Shown piece after piece: positions 34,860 through 43,635 of a DNA stretch of 64,000 nucleotides (the stretch's first letter is position 1; every line of letters begins with the position of its first letter). The position numbers and the translations under genes are program-made. The notes under the pieces were generated by a model. The model was not told the DNA's origin and did no database searches. It saw nothing but the letters and a program-made list of their open reading frames with translations. Source of the DNA: JASGDN01 sp049840815 (GTDB lineage Bacteria; Chloroflexota; Chloroflexia; Thermomicrobiales; UBA6265); NCBI GenBank assembly GCA_049840815.1, contig JASGJI010000001.1, forward strand, positions 1 through 64,000, given 5' to 3'.

Positions 34860-34898
34860 CAGAACGGCCCGGAAGGGTCGTCCTTCCGGGTCGTTCTG
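34860..34898. terminator. 17-bp hairpin beyond the DUF1269 gene
   Basis: CAGAACG-G-CCCGGAAGG, loop GTCGT, CCTTCCGGG-T-CGTTCTG. Starts 39 bases after the minus-strand stop at 34938. One internal G-T pair on the plus strand. Confidence 0.7.
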
Positions 34899-34937
34899 TC
34901 ATCAGTCATGACCTCTGGGCAACGCCGCCCGCCACAA

Positions 34938-35582
34938 TCAGGCCTCCGACTTGGTCTCCGCATCGTCGTGCTTGCCACCACCACCCGGCAGCTTCGCACG
35001 CAGATCGTCCCAGGTGTCCTTCACCTTGTCGGTGAAGTCCTCGAAGTCGCCCTCGCGCTGCTTGTTGCGCTCGGCGCGCTTCGCCTTCGCCTCTTCCTGC
35101 GCGGCCGCCTCGACCTCGTCCTCGATCGCCTCGGTGGAGGTGCGGACGATGGTCCCGCCAAGGTGCTGCACGGCAGCATTCAGGGCGTCCGGCGACTCCT
35201 CGCGCACTTCAGCGATCAGACCATTACGATCCTGCGGGATCATCTCGGCGATCCGGTTGATGACCCGCATGCGCGTGACGGCATCACGCGAATCGAGCAC
35301 GCCACCGACCAGTGCGCCGGTGCCCCACCCGAGCAGCACGCCGAGCGGACCGCCGAGGATGCCCACCACGGCACCGATGAGTCCGCCCGTGGAGGAACCC
35401 ATGCCCCAATCGGTGGTGGCGCCATCCTCGATCTTGAGGGAGCCATCCGGATTGTGGGAAACGACCACCGCATTCCGCACGCGAAGCTCACCGGCCATCG
35501 AAAGCTGCTTGAGCTGGGCGAGCATCTGGAAGGTCTTGCTCTCGTCCTCGAAGGTAATGAATGCGACATTCTCTGTTGCCAC
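34938..35582 (-). CDS. DUF1269 family membrane-associated protein
   Basis: About 214 residues. Start GTG 35582 (VATENVAFITFEDESK) follows AAAGGA; a longer reading from 35603 would place that site inside the gene. The glycine-rich hydrophobic stretch GGLIGAVVGILGGPLGVLLG plus WGTGALVGGVLDSRDAVTR is the DUF1269 hallmark, flanked by TFQMLAQLKQLSMAGELRV and LIAEVREESPDALNAAVQHLGG. The C-terminal 60 residues are charged and helical (EEAKAKRAERNKQREGDFED). Function unknown; often grouped with stress proteins. Confidence 0.8.
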   Translation of the reverse strand: MATENVAFITFEDESKTFQMLAQLKQLSMAGELRVRNAVVVSHNPDGSLKIEDGATTDWGMGSSTGGLIGAVVGILGGPLGVLLGWGTGALVGGVLDSRDAVTRMRVINRIAEMIPQDRNGLIAEVREESPDALNAAVQHLGGTIVRTSTEAIEDEVEAAAQEEAKAKRAERNKQREGDFEDFTDKVKDTWDDLRAKLPGGGGKHDDAETKSEA

Positions 35583-35713
35583 GATCCTGTCCTTTCTCGT
35601 CACGACGCGACACGGTCTAACCCCATGGATCTCCTCCCATGGTCACTGTGCCACATTCGTGACCCGGCGTCACTCCAGCATCGGCGCGGATCGCATGCGC
35701 GGCGGCGCACCGT

Positions 35714-36955
35714 CTACGTCATCGCGGCGGCGAACTCGGCCTTCGCGGCCTCCAGCAGCGCCTCGTTCATCAGGAGATCGGCAGCGGCGAGAGCAAGGGC
35801 CTTGCCGGTGGCAAGGGCATTCAGCCGCCCCATCTCGGAAATGGAGCCTTCCACCACCTGAATGGAGTGACCGGGGATCGGTGTCTCGCTGATCGCGAAG
35901 TTGATGGCCGCCGTCGGCATCTTGCGGCTGACATTGCCGAGATCGGTCGAATACGGGGCCGGGCCGGTCTGCTTCACCTTGGCGTCGCCGGTCGGCGTCT
36001 CGGTGAGACCGGCCTCGGCGAACTGCGCCAGCAACGCCCTGCCCAACGTGTAGTTCGGCACGACATCGTCGTAGTCCGGCTGATCGGCGTCAATCTCCAG
36101 CGTCGCGCCCGTGATCATGGCCGCTCCCTCCGCGATCTTCTCGGCCCTGGCAATCAGCGCATCGACCGCCGGGCGGGTGGCGGCGCGGAACATGAAGTAG
36201 GCCTCGGCGTATTCCGGCGTCACATTCGGGGCGTCTCCACCCTTGGTGATGATGCCGTGCATGCGGACATCGGGGGTGACGTGCTGGCGGAGGGCGTCGA
36301 TGCCATTGAAGAGCTGGATCACGGCGTTCAGGGCGTTGATGCCGTTGTGCGGGTCCAGCGCGGCGTGGGCGGTGCGCCCGTAGAACTTGAACACGCGGGG
36401 CGAGACCGCGAGACAGGTGCCCTCCGGGGCCTCCGTCGCGACATCGGAGACGTGCCCGGCGTGGTGGCTGGAGAACGCGAAGTCGATGTCATCGAACACG
36501 CCGTTGTCGATCATGAGGACCTTGCCGCCCATGTTCTCCTCGGCCGGCGTGCCGACGAGCATCACCTCGCCGCCAAGCTCCGCGATCACCTCGCCCAGCC
36601 CGATGGCGGCGGCCAGGTTGGAGCTGGCGATCAGGTTATGTCCACACCCATGCCCGAGGTTCGGCAGGGCGTCGTATTCGGCAAGGAAGGCGATGGCCGG
36701 GCCACTCCCCTTGCCACCGCGGATCGCCTTGAACGCGGTCGGGAGGCCGCCAGAGCCGCGCTCGACCTCGTAGCCGTAGCGGGTGATGGTCTCGGTGAGG
36801 AGGTTAGAGGCGCCAACCTCCTCCATGCCGAGTTCCGGGTTAGCGTGGATCTGGTCGCCCACGCCGAGGATGACCTCACGCTCGCGGTCGATGGCGGCGA
36901 TGATGCGGGCGTGAATCGCCTCGCGATCGAACTCGGGCTTGGCATCGGAGAACAT
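35714..36955 (-). CDS. M20 family amidohydrolase (M20D, AbgB/IAA-amino-acid hydrolase-like)
   Basis: 413 residues from ATG 36955 (AAAGGA 7 bases upstream). Metal and catalytic motifs: AFLAEYDALPNLGHGCGHN, LVGTPAEENMGGK (catalytic Glu pair), FAFSSHHAGHVSD and, near the end, the His in TPIPGHSIQV. A lid/dimerisation domain lies between (GRTAHAALDPHNGINALNAV). The family removes acyl or amide groups from amino-acid conjugates such as p-aminobenzoyl-glutamate. The specific substrate is unknown. Inverted-repeat copy B lies just upstream of the gene. Confidence 0.88.
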   Translation of the reverse strand: MFSDAKPEFDREAIHARIIAAIDREREVILGVGDQIHANPELGMEEVGASNLLTETITRYGYEVERGSGGLPTAFKAIRGGKGSGPAIAFLAEYDALPNLGHGCGHNLIASSNLAAAIGLGEVIAELGGEVMLVGTPAEENMGGKVLMIDNGVFDDIDFAFSSHHAGHVSDVATEAPEGTCLAVSPRVFKFYGRTAHAALDPHNGINALNAVIQLFNGIDALRQHVTPDVRMHGIITKGGDAPNVTPEYAEAYFMFRAATRPAVDALIARAEKIAEGAAMITGATLEIDADQPDYDDVVPNYTLGRALLAQFAEAGLTETPTGDAKVKQTGPAPYSTDLGNVSRKMPTAAINFAISETPIPGHSIQVVEGSISEMGRLNALATGKALALAAADLLMNEALLEAAKAEFAAAMT

Positions 36956-37037
36956 GGCTGGTCCTTTCGATCGTGAAGACGGGAGGGCATTCCGGCAAGT
37001 CGAGACCGGCTTCCTGCCCTGATCTTCGCACACAAGC

Positions 37038-37150
37038 GGGGAGAGGTGAGAGACGTGAGGAAACAGGAAAGAAAAAAGGAGAGCGGCCGGTCCGCCCTCT
37101 TTGCTCTCGCCCCTTCCTCATTGCTCACGTCTCTCCCCTCTCACCTCTCC
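37038..37150. repeat. Purine-rich inverted repeat, copy B
   Basis: The left arm 37038-37059 (GGGGAGAGGTGAGAGA, then CGTGAG) is matched by the right arm 37124-37150 with a 7-base insertion in the right arm. Inside, AAAGGAGAGCGG ... CCGCCCTCTTT gives a second short hairpin. The right arm encodes the last residues and the stop codon of the phosphodiesterase gene. Confidence 0.75.
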
Positions 37151-37859
37151 TGTCGGCGAGCCAGTTCGGCCAGTTGACGGTGGCGCCGTCCGCCCCGCTC
37201 GCCCGCAGGCAGTCGATCTGCTCCCGCTTCGAGACACCCCATGCCCGGACGGTGAGGCCCGCCGCATGCGCCGCTGCGACCATCTCCGCATCGAGCGTAT
37301 CGACGTGTGGGCAGATCTGCGCGAACCCTCGGGCGACGCAGCGGGCGATGATGCCGCGGTCGAACTGCGGGCTGAGGAAACCGAGCACAAGGCGATCATC
37401 GACCGCCTGCGCATCGAGCAATGCGCCCCAGGAGAAGGACGTGACCTCCACGCGCTCCCGGATGCCATCACGAGCCAGCGCCCTGGCCGTGGGCACAGCG
37501 GCGCGCGGGTCCTTGATCTCGATGGCCGCCGGGATGCGCGGCAACCACGTCTCGATGAACGTCGCCAGCGTCACGATGCGCTCACCGGAAAAGCGCGGAT
37601 CGAACCACGCACCGAGGTCGAGCGCCTGGAGCTCGGCCAGCGTGTAATCGGCCAGCGGACCGAGACCATCAGAGGTGCGCCCCACGGTGTCATCGTGGAA
37701 GAGCACGAGCTCACCGTCGCGGGTGAGCTGGACGTCAGTCTCGATGGCATCTGCGCCCATCGCGATCGCGAGGTCGAAGGCGGCGGCAGTGTTCTCCGGC
37801 GCGTATGCGGACGCACCACGGTGGGCAATGGCAAGCGGTCGGTGGGTGAGATCAGTCAC
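37125..37859 (-). CDS. Glycerophosphodiester phosphodiesterase
   Basis: About 244 residues. Cleaves glycerophosphodiesters to glycerol 3-phosphate and an alcohol. GDPD motifs: LAIAHRGASAYAPENTAAAF (His, Arg), GADAIETDVQLTRDGELVLF (Glu, Asp) and HDDTVGRTSDG (His), then IPAAIEIKD. Start GTG 37859 with GGAGG upstream, 25 bases after the glycosyltransferase gene stop, so the two are one unit. No signal sequence, hence cytoplasmic. Its C-terminus RRGERGET and stop come from the inverted-repeat arm. Confidence 0.92.
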   Translation of the reverse strand: MTDLTHRPLAIAHRGASAYAPENTAAAFDLAIAMGADAIETDVQLTRDGELVLFHDDTVGRTSDGLGPLADYTLAELQALDLGAWFDPRFSGERIVTLATFIETWLPRIPAAIEIKDPRAAVPTARALARDGIRERVEVTSFSWGALLDAQAVDDRLVLGFLSPQFDRGIIARCVARGFAQICPHVDTLDAEMVAAAHAAGLTVRAWGVSKREQIDCLRASGADGATVNWPNWLADRRGERGET

Positions 37860-37884
37860 GAGGAAGCCTCCACAGGAAACGTCG

Positions 37885-39891
37885 TCAGGATGTCGGGGTG
37901 CCCGTCGGGGCGGGTGCCAGCGTCTCGGCATCCGGACGATCGGTCGGCGCGGACGCGGGGGGCCACGGCGCATCCGCTCGCCGGAGCAAATACATCGTGG
38001 CATCGCCCTCCGCCAGCCAGCGATCGACCGTCCGCTGCTCCACCACGATGTAGCCCGCAAACGCATCGGGGTCCATCGTCACGACATAGGCATCGCCCGG
38101 CTCCCGCGCGGGGTCGTCGAGCTGCGCGGTCGGCAACCAGAAGCCATCCCACGCCGCACCGGCATTCAACCGGTCGTTCGGGACGCCCGCCGCGCTGGCG
38201 GTCCGCGCCAGGGACCAGAGGGCATCCTGCGTCAGGATCAGGTCGCGCGTGCCGGCCACAGAGACGCCCGCGACGGCGGCAATCGCCAGCCAGGCGACCG
38301 GATCGAGGAAGCGGACATCACGCAAGGACCAGAGCAGCAGCGCGATGGCCAGCGGGATCAGCGGCAGCAGGAAACGGTCGAGCGAGTCACCCTGGCCCAG
38401 GAAGCGGACCGAGCTGAGGATCGCCCCGACGAGTTGCCAGAGAGCGACCATCGCCACCAGCCCGGCCACCGCGCGTTGGGGCGAAACCTCCGGCACGATT
38501 TGGCGGCAGATCATCAGGCCGGCCACGATGGCACCGACCGCCGCCGCGATGGTGGCAACTTGGTAGACCTCCGGCCACTGGATCAACGTCGGGCGTCCTC
38601 CGGGCACGTCCGCAAGCCCAAGCCCGGTTCCGCTGACGATATCCGGCAGGTAGGGCATCTGCCGCCCCTGCGCCGTGAGGAAGAAGAGCCCCGAGACGAC
38701 GGCGCCGGTGGCGCCAATGAAGAGCCAGTAGCCGAGCGGGGTCCGGAACGAGCTTGAGGCCTCCGTATGCCCGCGCCAGCCGGGGACGACGGCCACGACG
38801 AGCGGGATCAGGATCAGGCCGAGGTACATCACCGCGAAGAATGTCTGGTAGCGGGTCACATGCCATGCGTCTTCGCGCGTGGCGCTCCGAATCGCCTCGA
38901 GCGCGGCGTGCTGGGCGTCCGGTACGCCGTTGATCCAGCGCACCCAGACGAGGTAGCCGAGCCCCATCGCCAGCGGCGCGGCGATCACCTGCATCACGCG
39001 CTTCAGGCCGTCCATGTCGAACCAGACCTTGCGCGTGGCGATCAGGAAGAGCACCACCGCGAGCGGAATCAACGCGCCCTGCTCGCGAATAAGGAACGCC
39101 CATCCAGCGGCGAGCGACCCGAGCACGATCAGCCACGGTCGCGGGCAGCCCTCGTCCAGCCCCTTCGCGTACAGGGCGACCGCGACGAGCATCCAGGCGG
39201 TGAAATGCGCGTCGGGCAGGAAGCTGAATGCGAGCGCGAAGCCGAACGGGTTGAAGAGGAAGAGCGTCGTCCCGAGGACGCTCCGGTTCCGGCTCACCCC
39301 GAGCATGCGAAGAATCGCGAAGAGCGCTACCGCCCCGATGCCCGTGGCGACAACGGTCGAAAGCCGCATCGTGCCCGGGTCCATCCCGAAGACGAGCGCG
39401 AAGAGCCCGCCCCAGAGGATCTGCCCCATCGCGGAAGCGGCCATCGCCGGATAGGCCACGAGATCGATGTTCCAGTAGAGGTCTTCTACGGCGCGGGTGT
39501 AGAGCCAGTCCCCCGCCAACGCGACATCGGTCATCGTCGGGACCACGAACGCCGCCAGCGCGAAGAGGACAAGCGGGATCAGAACAGCCCAGTTCCGCCC
39601 GGTCGCCCCGAACGCGTGGCGAAGTGTCGCTCCGGCAGAACGATCGTTCGCGGACTGCGGCGCAATCGGCGGACTCGGCTCCGCCACGACGAGGGTGGGC
39701 GACGCGGCCGGGAGGGGTGCCGTCACGGTGGACGCAGGGACTGGCGACGGCGTTGCCCGCACCGGCGCCTCGATCAGCTCCGGAGCAGCGGGTTCCGACT
39801 CAGTGGGAAACGGCGCGGGCCGAAACAGCGTCGCGCTCCCGTCCGGCTCCGCATCTCCCACATTCGGGGTCGGACGATTGACCTGATCCAT
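37885..39891 (-). CDS. Membrane glycosyltransferase, GT39/ArnT-like (GT-C fold)
   Basis: About 668 residues. A Pro/Ala-rich cytoplasmic N-terminus of about 85 residues is followed by many membrane helices. The first outer loop carries ALAGDWLYTRAVEDLYWNID, where GT-C enzymes place a catalytic Asp or Glu. Later segments (GTTLFLFNPFGFALAFSFLPDAHFT cut into helices, IREQGALIPLAVVLFLIA) fit a lipid-linked sugar transferase. The last 100 residues form a soluble outer domain with LLRRADAPWPPASAPTDRP. Start ATG 39891 with GGGAGG 8 bases upstream. Donor and acceptor unknown; a role in glycosylating envelope components is an inference. Confidence 0.75.
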   Translation of the reverse strand: MDQVNRPTPNVGDAEPDGSATLFRPAPFPTESEPAAPELIEAPVRATPSPVPASTVTAPLPAASPTLVVAEPSPPIAPQSANDRSAGATLRHAFGATGRNWAVLIPLVLFALAAFVVPTMTDVALAGDWLYTRAVEDLYWNIDLVAYPAMAASAMGQILWGGLFALVFGMDPGTMRLSTVVATGIGAVALFAILRMLGVSRNRSVLGTTLFLFNPFGFALAFSFLPDAHFTAWMLVAVALYAKGLDEGCPRPWLIVLGSLAAGWAFLIREQGALIPLAVVLFLIATRKVWFDMDGLKRVMQVIAAPLAMGLGYLVWVRWINGVPDAQHAALEAIRSATREDAWHVTRYQTFFAVMYLGLILIPLVVAVVPGWRGHTEASSSFRTPLGYWLFIGATGAVVSGLFFLTAQGRQMPYLPDIVSGTGLGLADVPGGRPTLIQWPEVYQVATIAAAVGAIVAGLMICRQIVPEVSPQRAVAGLVAMVALWQLVGAILSSVRFLGQGDSLDRFLLPLIPLAIALLLWSLRDVRFLDPVAWLAIAAVAGVSVAGTRDLILTQDALWSLARTASAAGVPNDRLNAGAAWDGFWLPTAQLDDPAREPGDAYVVTMDPDAFAGYIVVEQRTVDRWLAEGDATMYLLRRADAPWPPASAPTDRPDAETLAPAPTGTPTS

Positions 39892-39953
39892 GAGCCCATC
39901 CCTCCCTGTCACTCATCTCAACACCCCACAGCCTGCGGAAGAGCATACGGCAC

Positions 39954-40083
39954 GGGAGGGGAGAGCCGGGAGGAAAGCGCAAAGAGGGAAAACCAATCGT
40001 CTTCGTCACTGGCCATCCGGGCCGACTGTCCTCGAACCACTCCCTCATCTTTCCTGCTTTTCTCTTTCCTCACGGCTCACCTC
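39954..40083. repeat. Purine-rich inverted repeat, copy C
   Basis: GGAGAGCCGGGAGGAAAG (39960-39977) pairs with CTTTCCTCACGGCTCACC (40064-40081) at 16 of 18 positions, with weaker pairing beyond. It is more diverged from copies A and B, but its minus strand AGGTGAGCCGTGAGGAAA parallels copy B's left arm. It spans the stop codon of the hydrolase gene (40077-40079). Confidence 0.6.
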
Positions 40084-40991
40084 GATCCCCAGCGGCTGGC
40101 GTCAATGGGGTCATCCGCAGAAGAGCGCAAGACGTGCTGCCGGATCGCGCGCTCCACCAGCGACCGCACATCGGTCCACCACGAGAAGCCGGTGTAGGGA
40201 AGCATGTGATCCGCGCGGATCTCGTGGTACTCGAGCATGGACGGCAACACGGTCGCCAACGCGTAGGAGTCGCGAGGCAACACGACCGTATCGTGATGCC
40301 CCTGCACGATCACCGTCGGGATCGTGATGCGTCGCATCGGGCGGCGCACGCTATCCGCCAGCTTGCGCAATTCGTCCAGCGCGCCGGTCGGCACCATGTA
40401 GTCCTTGAGAATGGCCTTCTGCACACGCGGATCGTCGATGTCCAGCTCCGGCATCGCCCGGGCGAACCAGTCGCGCGTGGTGGCTTCACTCAGGTCCGCG
40501 TCGCCGAAGAAGTTGAGCGTTCGCACGACGTGCTTCGCGACCGGGAGGGCGTTCCCGCGCCAGTCGCCGATCCGGGTAAATGGAGCGAGCAGGATGAGCA
40601 GATCTGGACGCACCGTCGCCTTCGCCGCGAGATGCAGGGCGAGCGCGCCCCCCATCGAATACCCGACAAGGACGCGCGGCCCGTCGTATGCCGCCGCAAA
40701 GCGATTCCATTCTGCCATCGCCGTCGCCCGCCAATGCCCGGCGGTCATCGAGCCAAGGCTGTCGATCTCTCCCGCCATCCCCGGCACCAGCGGGCCTTCG
40801 CTATGGAAGCCCATCGACTGGGTCAGGTCGGCCAATCCGTGCATGTCCGCCGGCGTCCCGAGGAAGCCGTGAATGAGCCAGGCGCTCCCCACCCGCTCGC
40901 CCGGATCGACCGGGCGGCTGAACGCGCGGTAGCGGTCCTGCTGGTAATACTGCTGCATGGTTTCGATATCGGCGGCGATGGATTCCTGCAT
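40077..40991 (-). CDS. Alpha/beta hydrolase (esterase/lysophospholipase-like)
   Basis: 304 residues. Conserved features: SAWLIHGFLGTPADMHGLAD (oxyanion HG), RVLVGYSMGGALALHLA (nucleophile Ser in GYSMG), VIVQGHHDTVVLPRDS (Asp) and EIRADHMLPYTG (His). The catalytic triad is complete, unlike the hydrolase at 27636. The layout fits carboxylesterase Est30 or monoglyceride-lipase relatives. No signal sequence. Its stop codon lies in inverted-repeat copy C. Confidence 0.82.
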   Translation of the reverse strand: MQESIAADIETMQQYYQQDRYRAFSRPVDPGERVGSAWLIHGFLGTPADMHGLADLTQSMGFHSEGPLVPGMAGEIDSLGSMTAGHWRATAMAEWNRFAAAYDGPRVLVGYSMGGALALHLAAKATVRPDLLILLAPFTRIGDWRGNALPVAKHVVRTLNFFGDADLSEATTRDWFARAMPELDIDDPRVQKAILKDYMVPTGALDELRKLADSVRRPMRRITIPTVIVQGHHDTVVLPRDSYALATVLPSMLEYHEIRADHMLPYTGFSWWTDVRSLVERAIRQHVLRSSADDPIDASRWGSR

Positions 40992-41110
40992 GGCTGGTGA
41001 TGTCCCGGTGACTGGCAGCGAAGGGAACGGGCGCTCCCGTATACGATGCCGCTATTCTGGCACCCGGGCCGCCCTTCAGTCCGGCAGCAGTGCCACCAGC
41101 AAAGACAGAC

Positions 41111-41146
41111 ACGCCAATACCCGGTGCGTGGACCGGGCGTTGGCGT
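41111..41146 (-). terminator. Hairpin after the phytase-like gene
   Basis: ACGCCAA-TA-CCCGGT, loop GCGTGG, ACCGGG-CG-TTGGCGT. Two stems of 7 and 6 bp with a small internal bulge, about 100 bases beyond the minus-strand stop at 41250. Confidence 0.6.
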
Positions 41147-41249
41147 CTTGGGAGTGGCAGATCGAGGGATCTACCGATGATGCTTGGTCACCTGCCCATC
41201 ACATCATGTCTGACCGCGCACCGCATCAACAGATCGTGATGCCCGTGCA

Positions 41250-42287
41250 CTACAGCGCACCGGCGTCGAGCACGAGGAGCTGGGACGGCAGCATCCGCAC
41301 CTGGTTGTTGTCTGCGATCAGCACGAGCGAGCGATGCCCGTTCGCCAGCGTCGGTCCCCAGCAGATGCCTTCGAAATTCGTGACGATGCCGATCCCGAGC
41401 TGCCCCAGGTCGACGAGCAGCTGCTTCCTCACCGGGGCGTATTCGGCGCCCATCAGCGCATCCACCTCGCGGATATCCGTCGCACCGGTGAGGTCCGCCT
41501 CGTAGAGACGCACGGTGAAATCCGGGATACCGAACAGGCGGTCGATCGCCTGCCGTTCGAGCACCAGCAGGCGATCGTCGTCGATGGCGAGAATCTCACT
41601 GACGCCGGCGATCTCGCTGGAGTCGGAGGATCGCGCCAGGGGATCGAGGTCATAGGCAACCTCTCGCAACGGGGCGCCATCGCGGTCCAGCTGCAGGAAC
41701 CGCACCGGCGCGCCAGCCTCGACCGTCGGCACATCGCCATCCTGCACCAGCGGTCCTTCCATCGAGACCCAGATCGATGCGCCATCCGCCGAGAAGCACA
41801 TCCCCTCGGCGGCCAGGTTCGGACGTGAGCCGCGCTCATCGTCCTGCGTGACGTGGAAGCGCTCGGGAAGCGGCCAGGAGCGGATGAATGCCCCGGCCGC
41901 GTCGTTCTCGACCAGTTCCGGAGGGACGGCGAAGGTCGGATTCCCCTCGCTGGCGAACCAGAGGTGACCGTTCGCCGGATCGATCCGGATGGATTCGATG
42001 TCCGGAGTCGCGCCGGGTTCCGCGATGGTGGGCCAGGGCACCCCATCGGCCTGCCGGAAGGTGATGGTGCCGGTGAGCGCGACCTCGCCGAATCCCTGCT
42101 CGCTCACCGTGATCGTCGCATCGTAGGCGCGGGCCGGGAAGTCGGAGGAGCGGTCGTCGGTGACGATCACCCAACGCCCGGACTCGGGATCGAAGTCGAT
42201 GCCGGAGAGATCCCCCACCGGCGCGCCCGCGAAGGTCATCGAGCCAGGCAGGAAATGAACGCCAAGATAGGTGAACGATGACGGCAT
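41250..42287 (-). CDS. Esterase-like activity of phytase family protein
   Basis: About 345 residues, a beta-propeller-type fold: FAGAPVGDLSGIDFDPESGR, WVIVTDDRSSDFPARAYD, DIESIRIDPANGHLWFASEG, NLAAEGMCFSADGASIWVSM and NFEGICWGPTLANGHRSLVL. These match the phytase-like (PF13449) family seen next to phosphate and secretion genes. Start ATG 42287 with AAGGAC upstream. No signal sequence is visible, though the family is often exported. Substrate unknown. Confidence 0.8.
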   Translation of the reverse strand: MPSSFTYLGVHFLPGSMTFAGAPVGDLSGIDFDPESGRWVIVTDDRSSDFPARAYDATITVSEQGFGEVALTGTITFRQADGVPWPTIAEPGATPDIESIRIDPANGHLWFASEGNPTFAVPPELVENDAAGAFIRSWPLPERFHVTQDDERGSRPNLAAEGMCFSADGASIWVSMEGPLVQDGDVPTVEAGAPVRFLQLDRDGAPLREVAYDLDPLARSSDSSEIAGVSEILAIDDDRLLVLERQAIDRLFGIPDFTVRLYEADLTGATDIREVDALMGAEYAPVRKQLLVDLGQLGIGIVTNFEGICWGPTLANGHRSLVLIADNNQVRMLPSQLLVLDAGAL

Positions 42288-42420
42288 GAACAGCAGGTCC
42301 TTCGCATGCGAACAGGCGGCGGCGCGCCCACACGTCCGCGACCGACTATAGTGGCCTCCCGCATCGGCGGTAGCCCGGCACAACGGAATGGTGGCACACC
42401 GCGCTGGCCAGGGAGCAGAC

Positions 42421-43557
42421 ATGCCGCATCATGACGATCCAGTCCGCGACCTGATCGTTCGCACATTCGGGTCCGGAACGGACACAGTTGCTCACGAGGC
42501 AGTGGACTCCGCATGGGCGCCTGTCGAACGCTGGCGCCTGCGTTCGGACGATCCTGCCATCCCATCGTCGGTTGTGGTGAAATCCCGGCGCAGGGGCGGG
42601 TCCGGCTGGGGATACGATCCATGCAATCTCGTGGCAGAACGGCGCGCGCTGGACCTCGTTGCCCCAACCGGTCTGGTCCCCCGCGTCTATGCCGCCGATG
42701 ATGCCCTTGGCGCTATCGTCATGGAGGATGTCACCGGCGCAAGCACGGTCGAGCGGATGCTCTTTGGCACCGATCCAGCACCTGCCCACGACGGGCTCGT
42801 ACGGCTGGCAACGGCGTTCGGCACGATGCACGCCGCAACGACCCCCATCGATCCCACCCCCTGGCACCCGGCGTCGATCCTCATGACCCCGCTCACCGAT
42901 GCATGGTCGACCCTGACCCAGGCGATCGTCGATCTCGGCCTACCCGATGCTGGCAAGGCCGCCATCGAGATCGGGGATCTGGCGTCATCGCTCACCGATC
43001 CGGCGTGGTGGGCTCTGACTCATGCCGACGCAACCCCGAGCAACGTCCTGATGGCCGGCGACCGGATCGCGCTCATCGACTTCGAGGGGGCCAATCCGCG
43101 TCATATCGGCATTGATGGCGGCGGCTTCGCCCTCGGATTCCCGGCCTACCGCTATTGGGCCGATCTTCCGGCGAAGACCATCACCGCGATGACGGATGCC
43201 TGGCGGACAGCACTGCTGCCGGGATTCCCCACCGTCGCCGACGATGCGGTGTACGCCCCCATGCTCGCGACCGGCGTCCTGGCCTGGACGGTCCTGCGGC
43301 TGACCCGCCTACCCCTCGTTGCCGACAACCATCAGCCGCCGGACGAGACGCGCCGGAGACGCACCCAGATCGTGCGGACGATCGACCTGGCGGTAGCGAC
43401 GTGCAGGCCCAGCAACACCTATCCGACCATCACCGGCTGGCTGGATACCCTCGGGGACGCATTGCGCCAGCGCTGGCCCGAAGCATCCACCCCTCGCCAC
43501 TATCCGGCATTCAATGGGGGTTCACGCGACGGCTGGGTCATCTTCCACGACATCTGA
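42421..43557 (+). CDS. Aminoglycoside-phosphotransferase-like kinase (APH/choline-kinase fold)
   Basis: 378 residues. Kinase landmarks: SSVVVKSRR (ATP-anchoring Lys), the Brenner motif ALTHADATPSNVL (catalytic Asp and Asn) and the metal-binding IALIDFEGANPRHIG. The family phosphorylates small hydroxyl compounds such as choline, homoserine or aminoglycosides; nothing here shows antibiotic resistance. Start ATG 42421 after GGGAGC. Divergent from the phytase-like gene. Confidence 0.8.
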   Translation: MPHHDDPVRDLIVRTFGSGTDTVAHEAVDSAWAPVERWRLRSDDPAIPSSVVVKSRRRGGSGWGYDPCNLVAERRALDLVAPTGLVPRVYAADDALGAIVMEDVTGASTVERMLFGTDPAPAHDGLVRLATAFGTMHAATTPIDPTPWHPASILMTPLTDAWSTLTQAIVDLGLPDAGKAAIEIGDLASSLTDPAWWALTHADATPSNVLMAGDRIALIDFEGANPRHIGIDGGGFALGFPAYRYWADLPAKTITAMTDAWRTALLPGFPTVADDAVYAPMLATGVLAWTVLRLTRLPLVADNHQPPDETRRRRTQIVRTIDLAVATCRPSNTYPTITGWLDTLGDALRQRWPEASTPRHYPAFNGGSRDGWVIFHDI

Positions 43558-43566
43558 CATGGCCCG

Positions 43567-43614
43567 GACACACCGATCGCCATCCGAGAGGATTCGGATG
43601 GCGATCGGTGTGTC
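43567..43614. terminator. 21-bp perfect hairpin between convergent genes
   Basis: GACACACCGATCGCCATCCGA, loop GAGGAT, exact reverse complement. It lies between the kinase stop (43557) and the acs stop (43636) and can end both transcripts. Confidence 0.88.
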
Positions 43615-43635
43615 GGATCGGGGAATTCGCCTGGC

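Noticed and set aside
24953..40083. CRISPR array or insertion sequence for the purine-rich repeats
   Set aside because: The copies are 12 and 3 kb apart, inverted within themselves, without regular spacers, cas genes or a transposase.
42421..43557. Antibiotic-resistance kinase
   Set aside because: The APH fold is shared by many metabolic kinases, and nothing in the sequence or context points to resistance.
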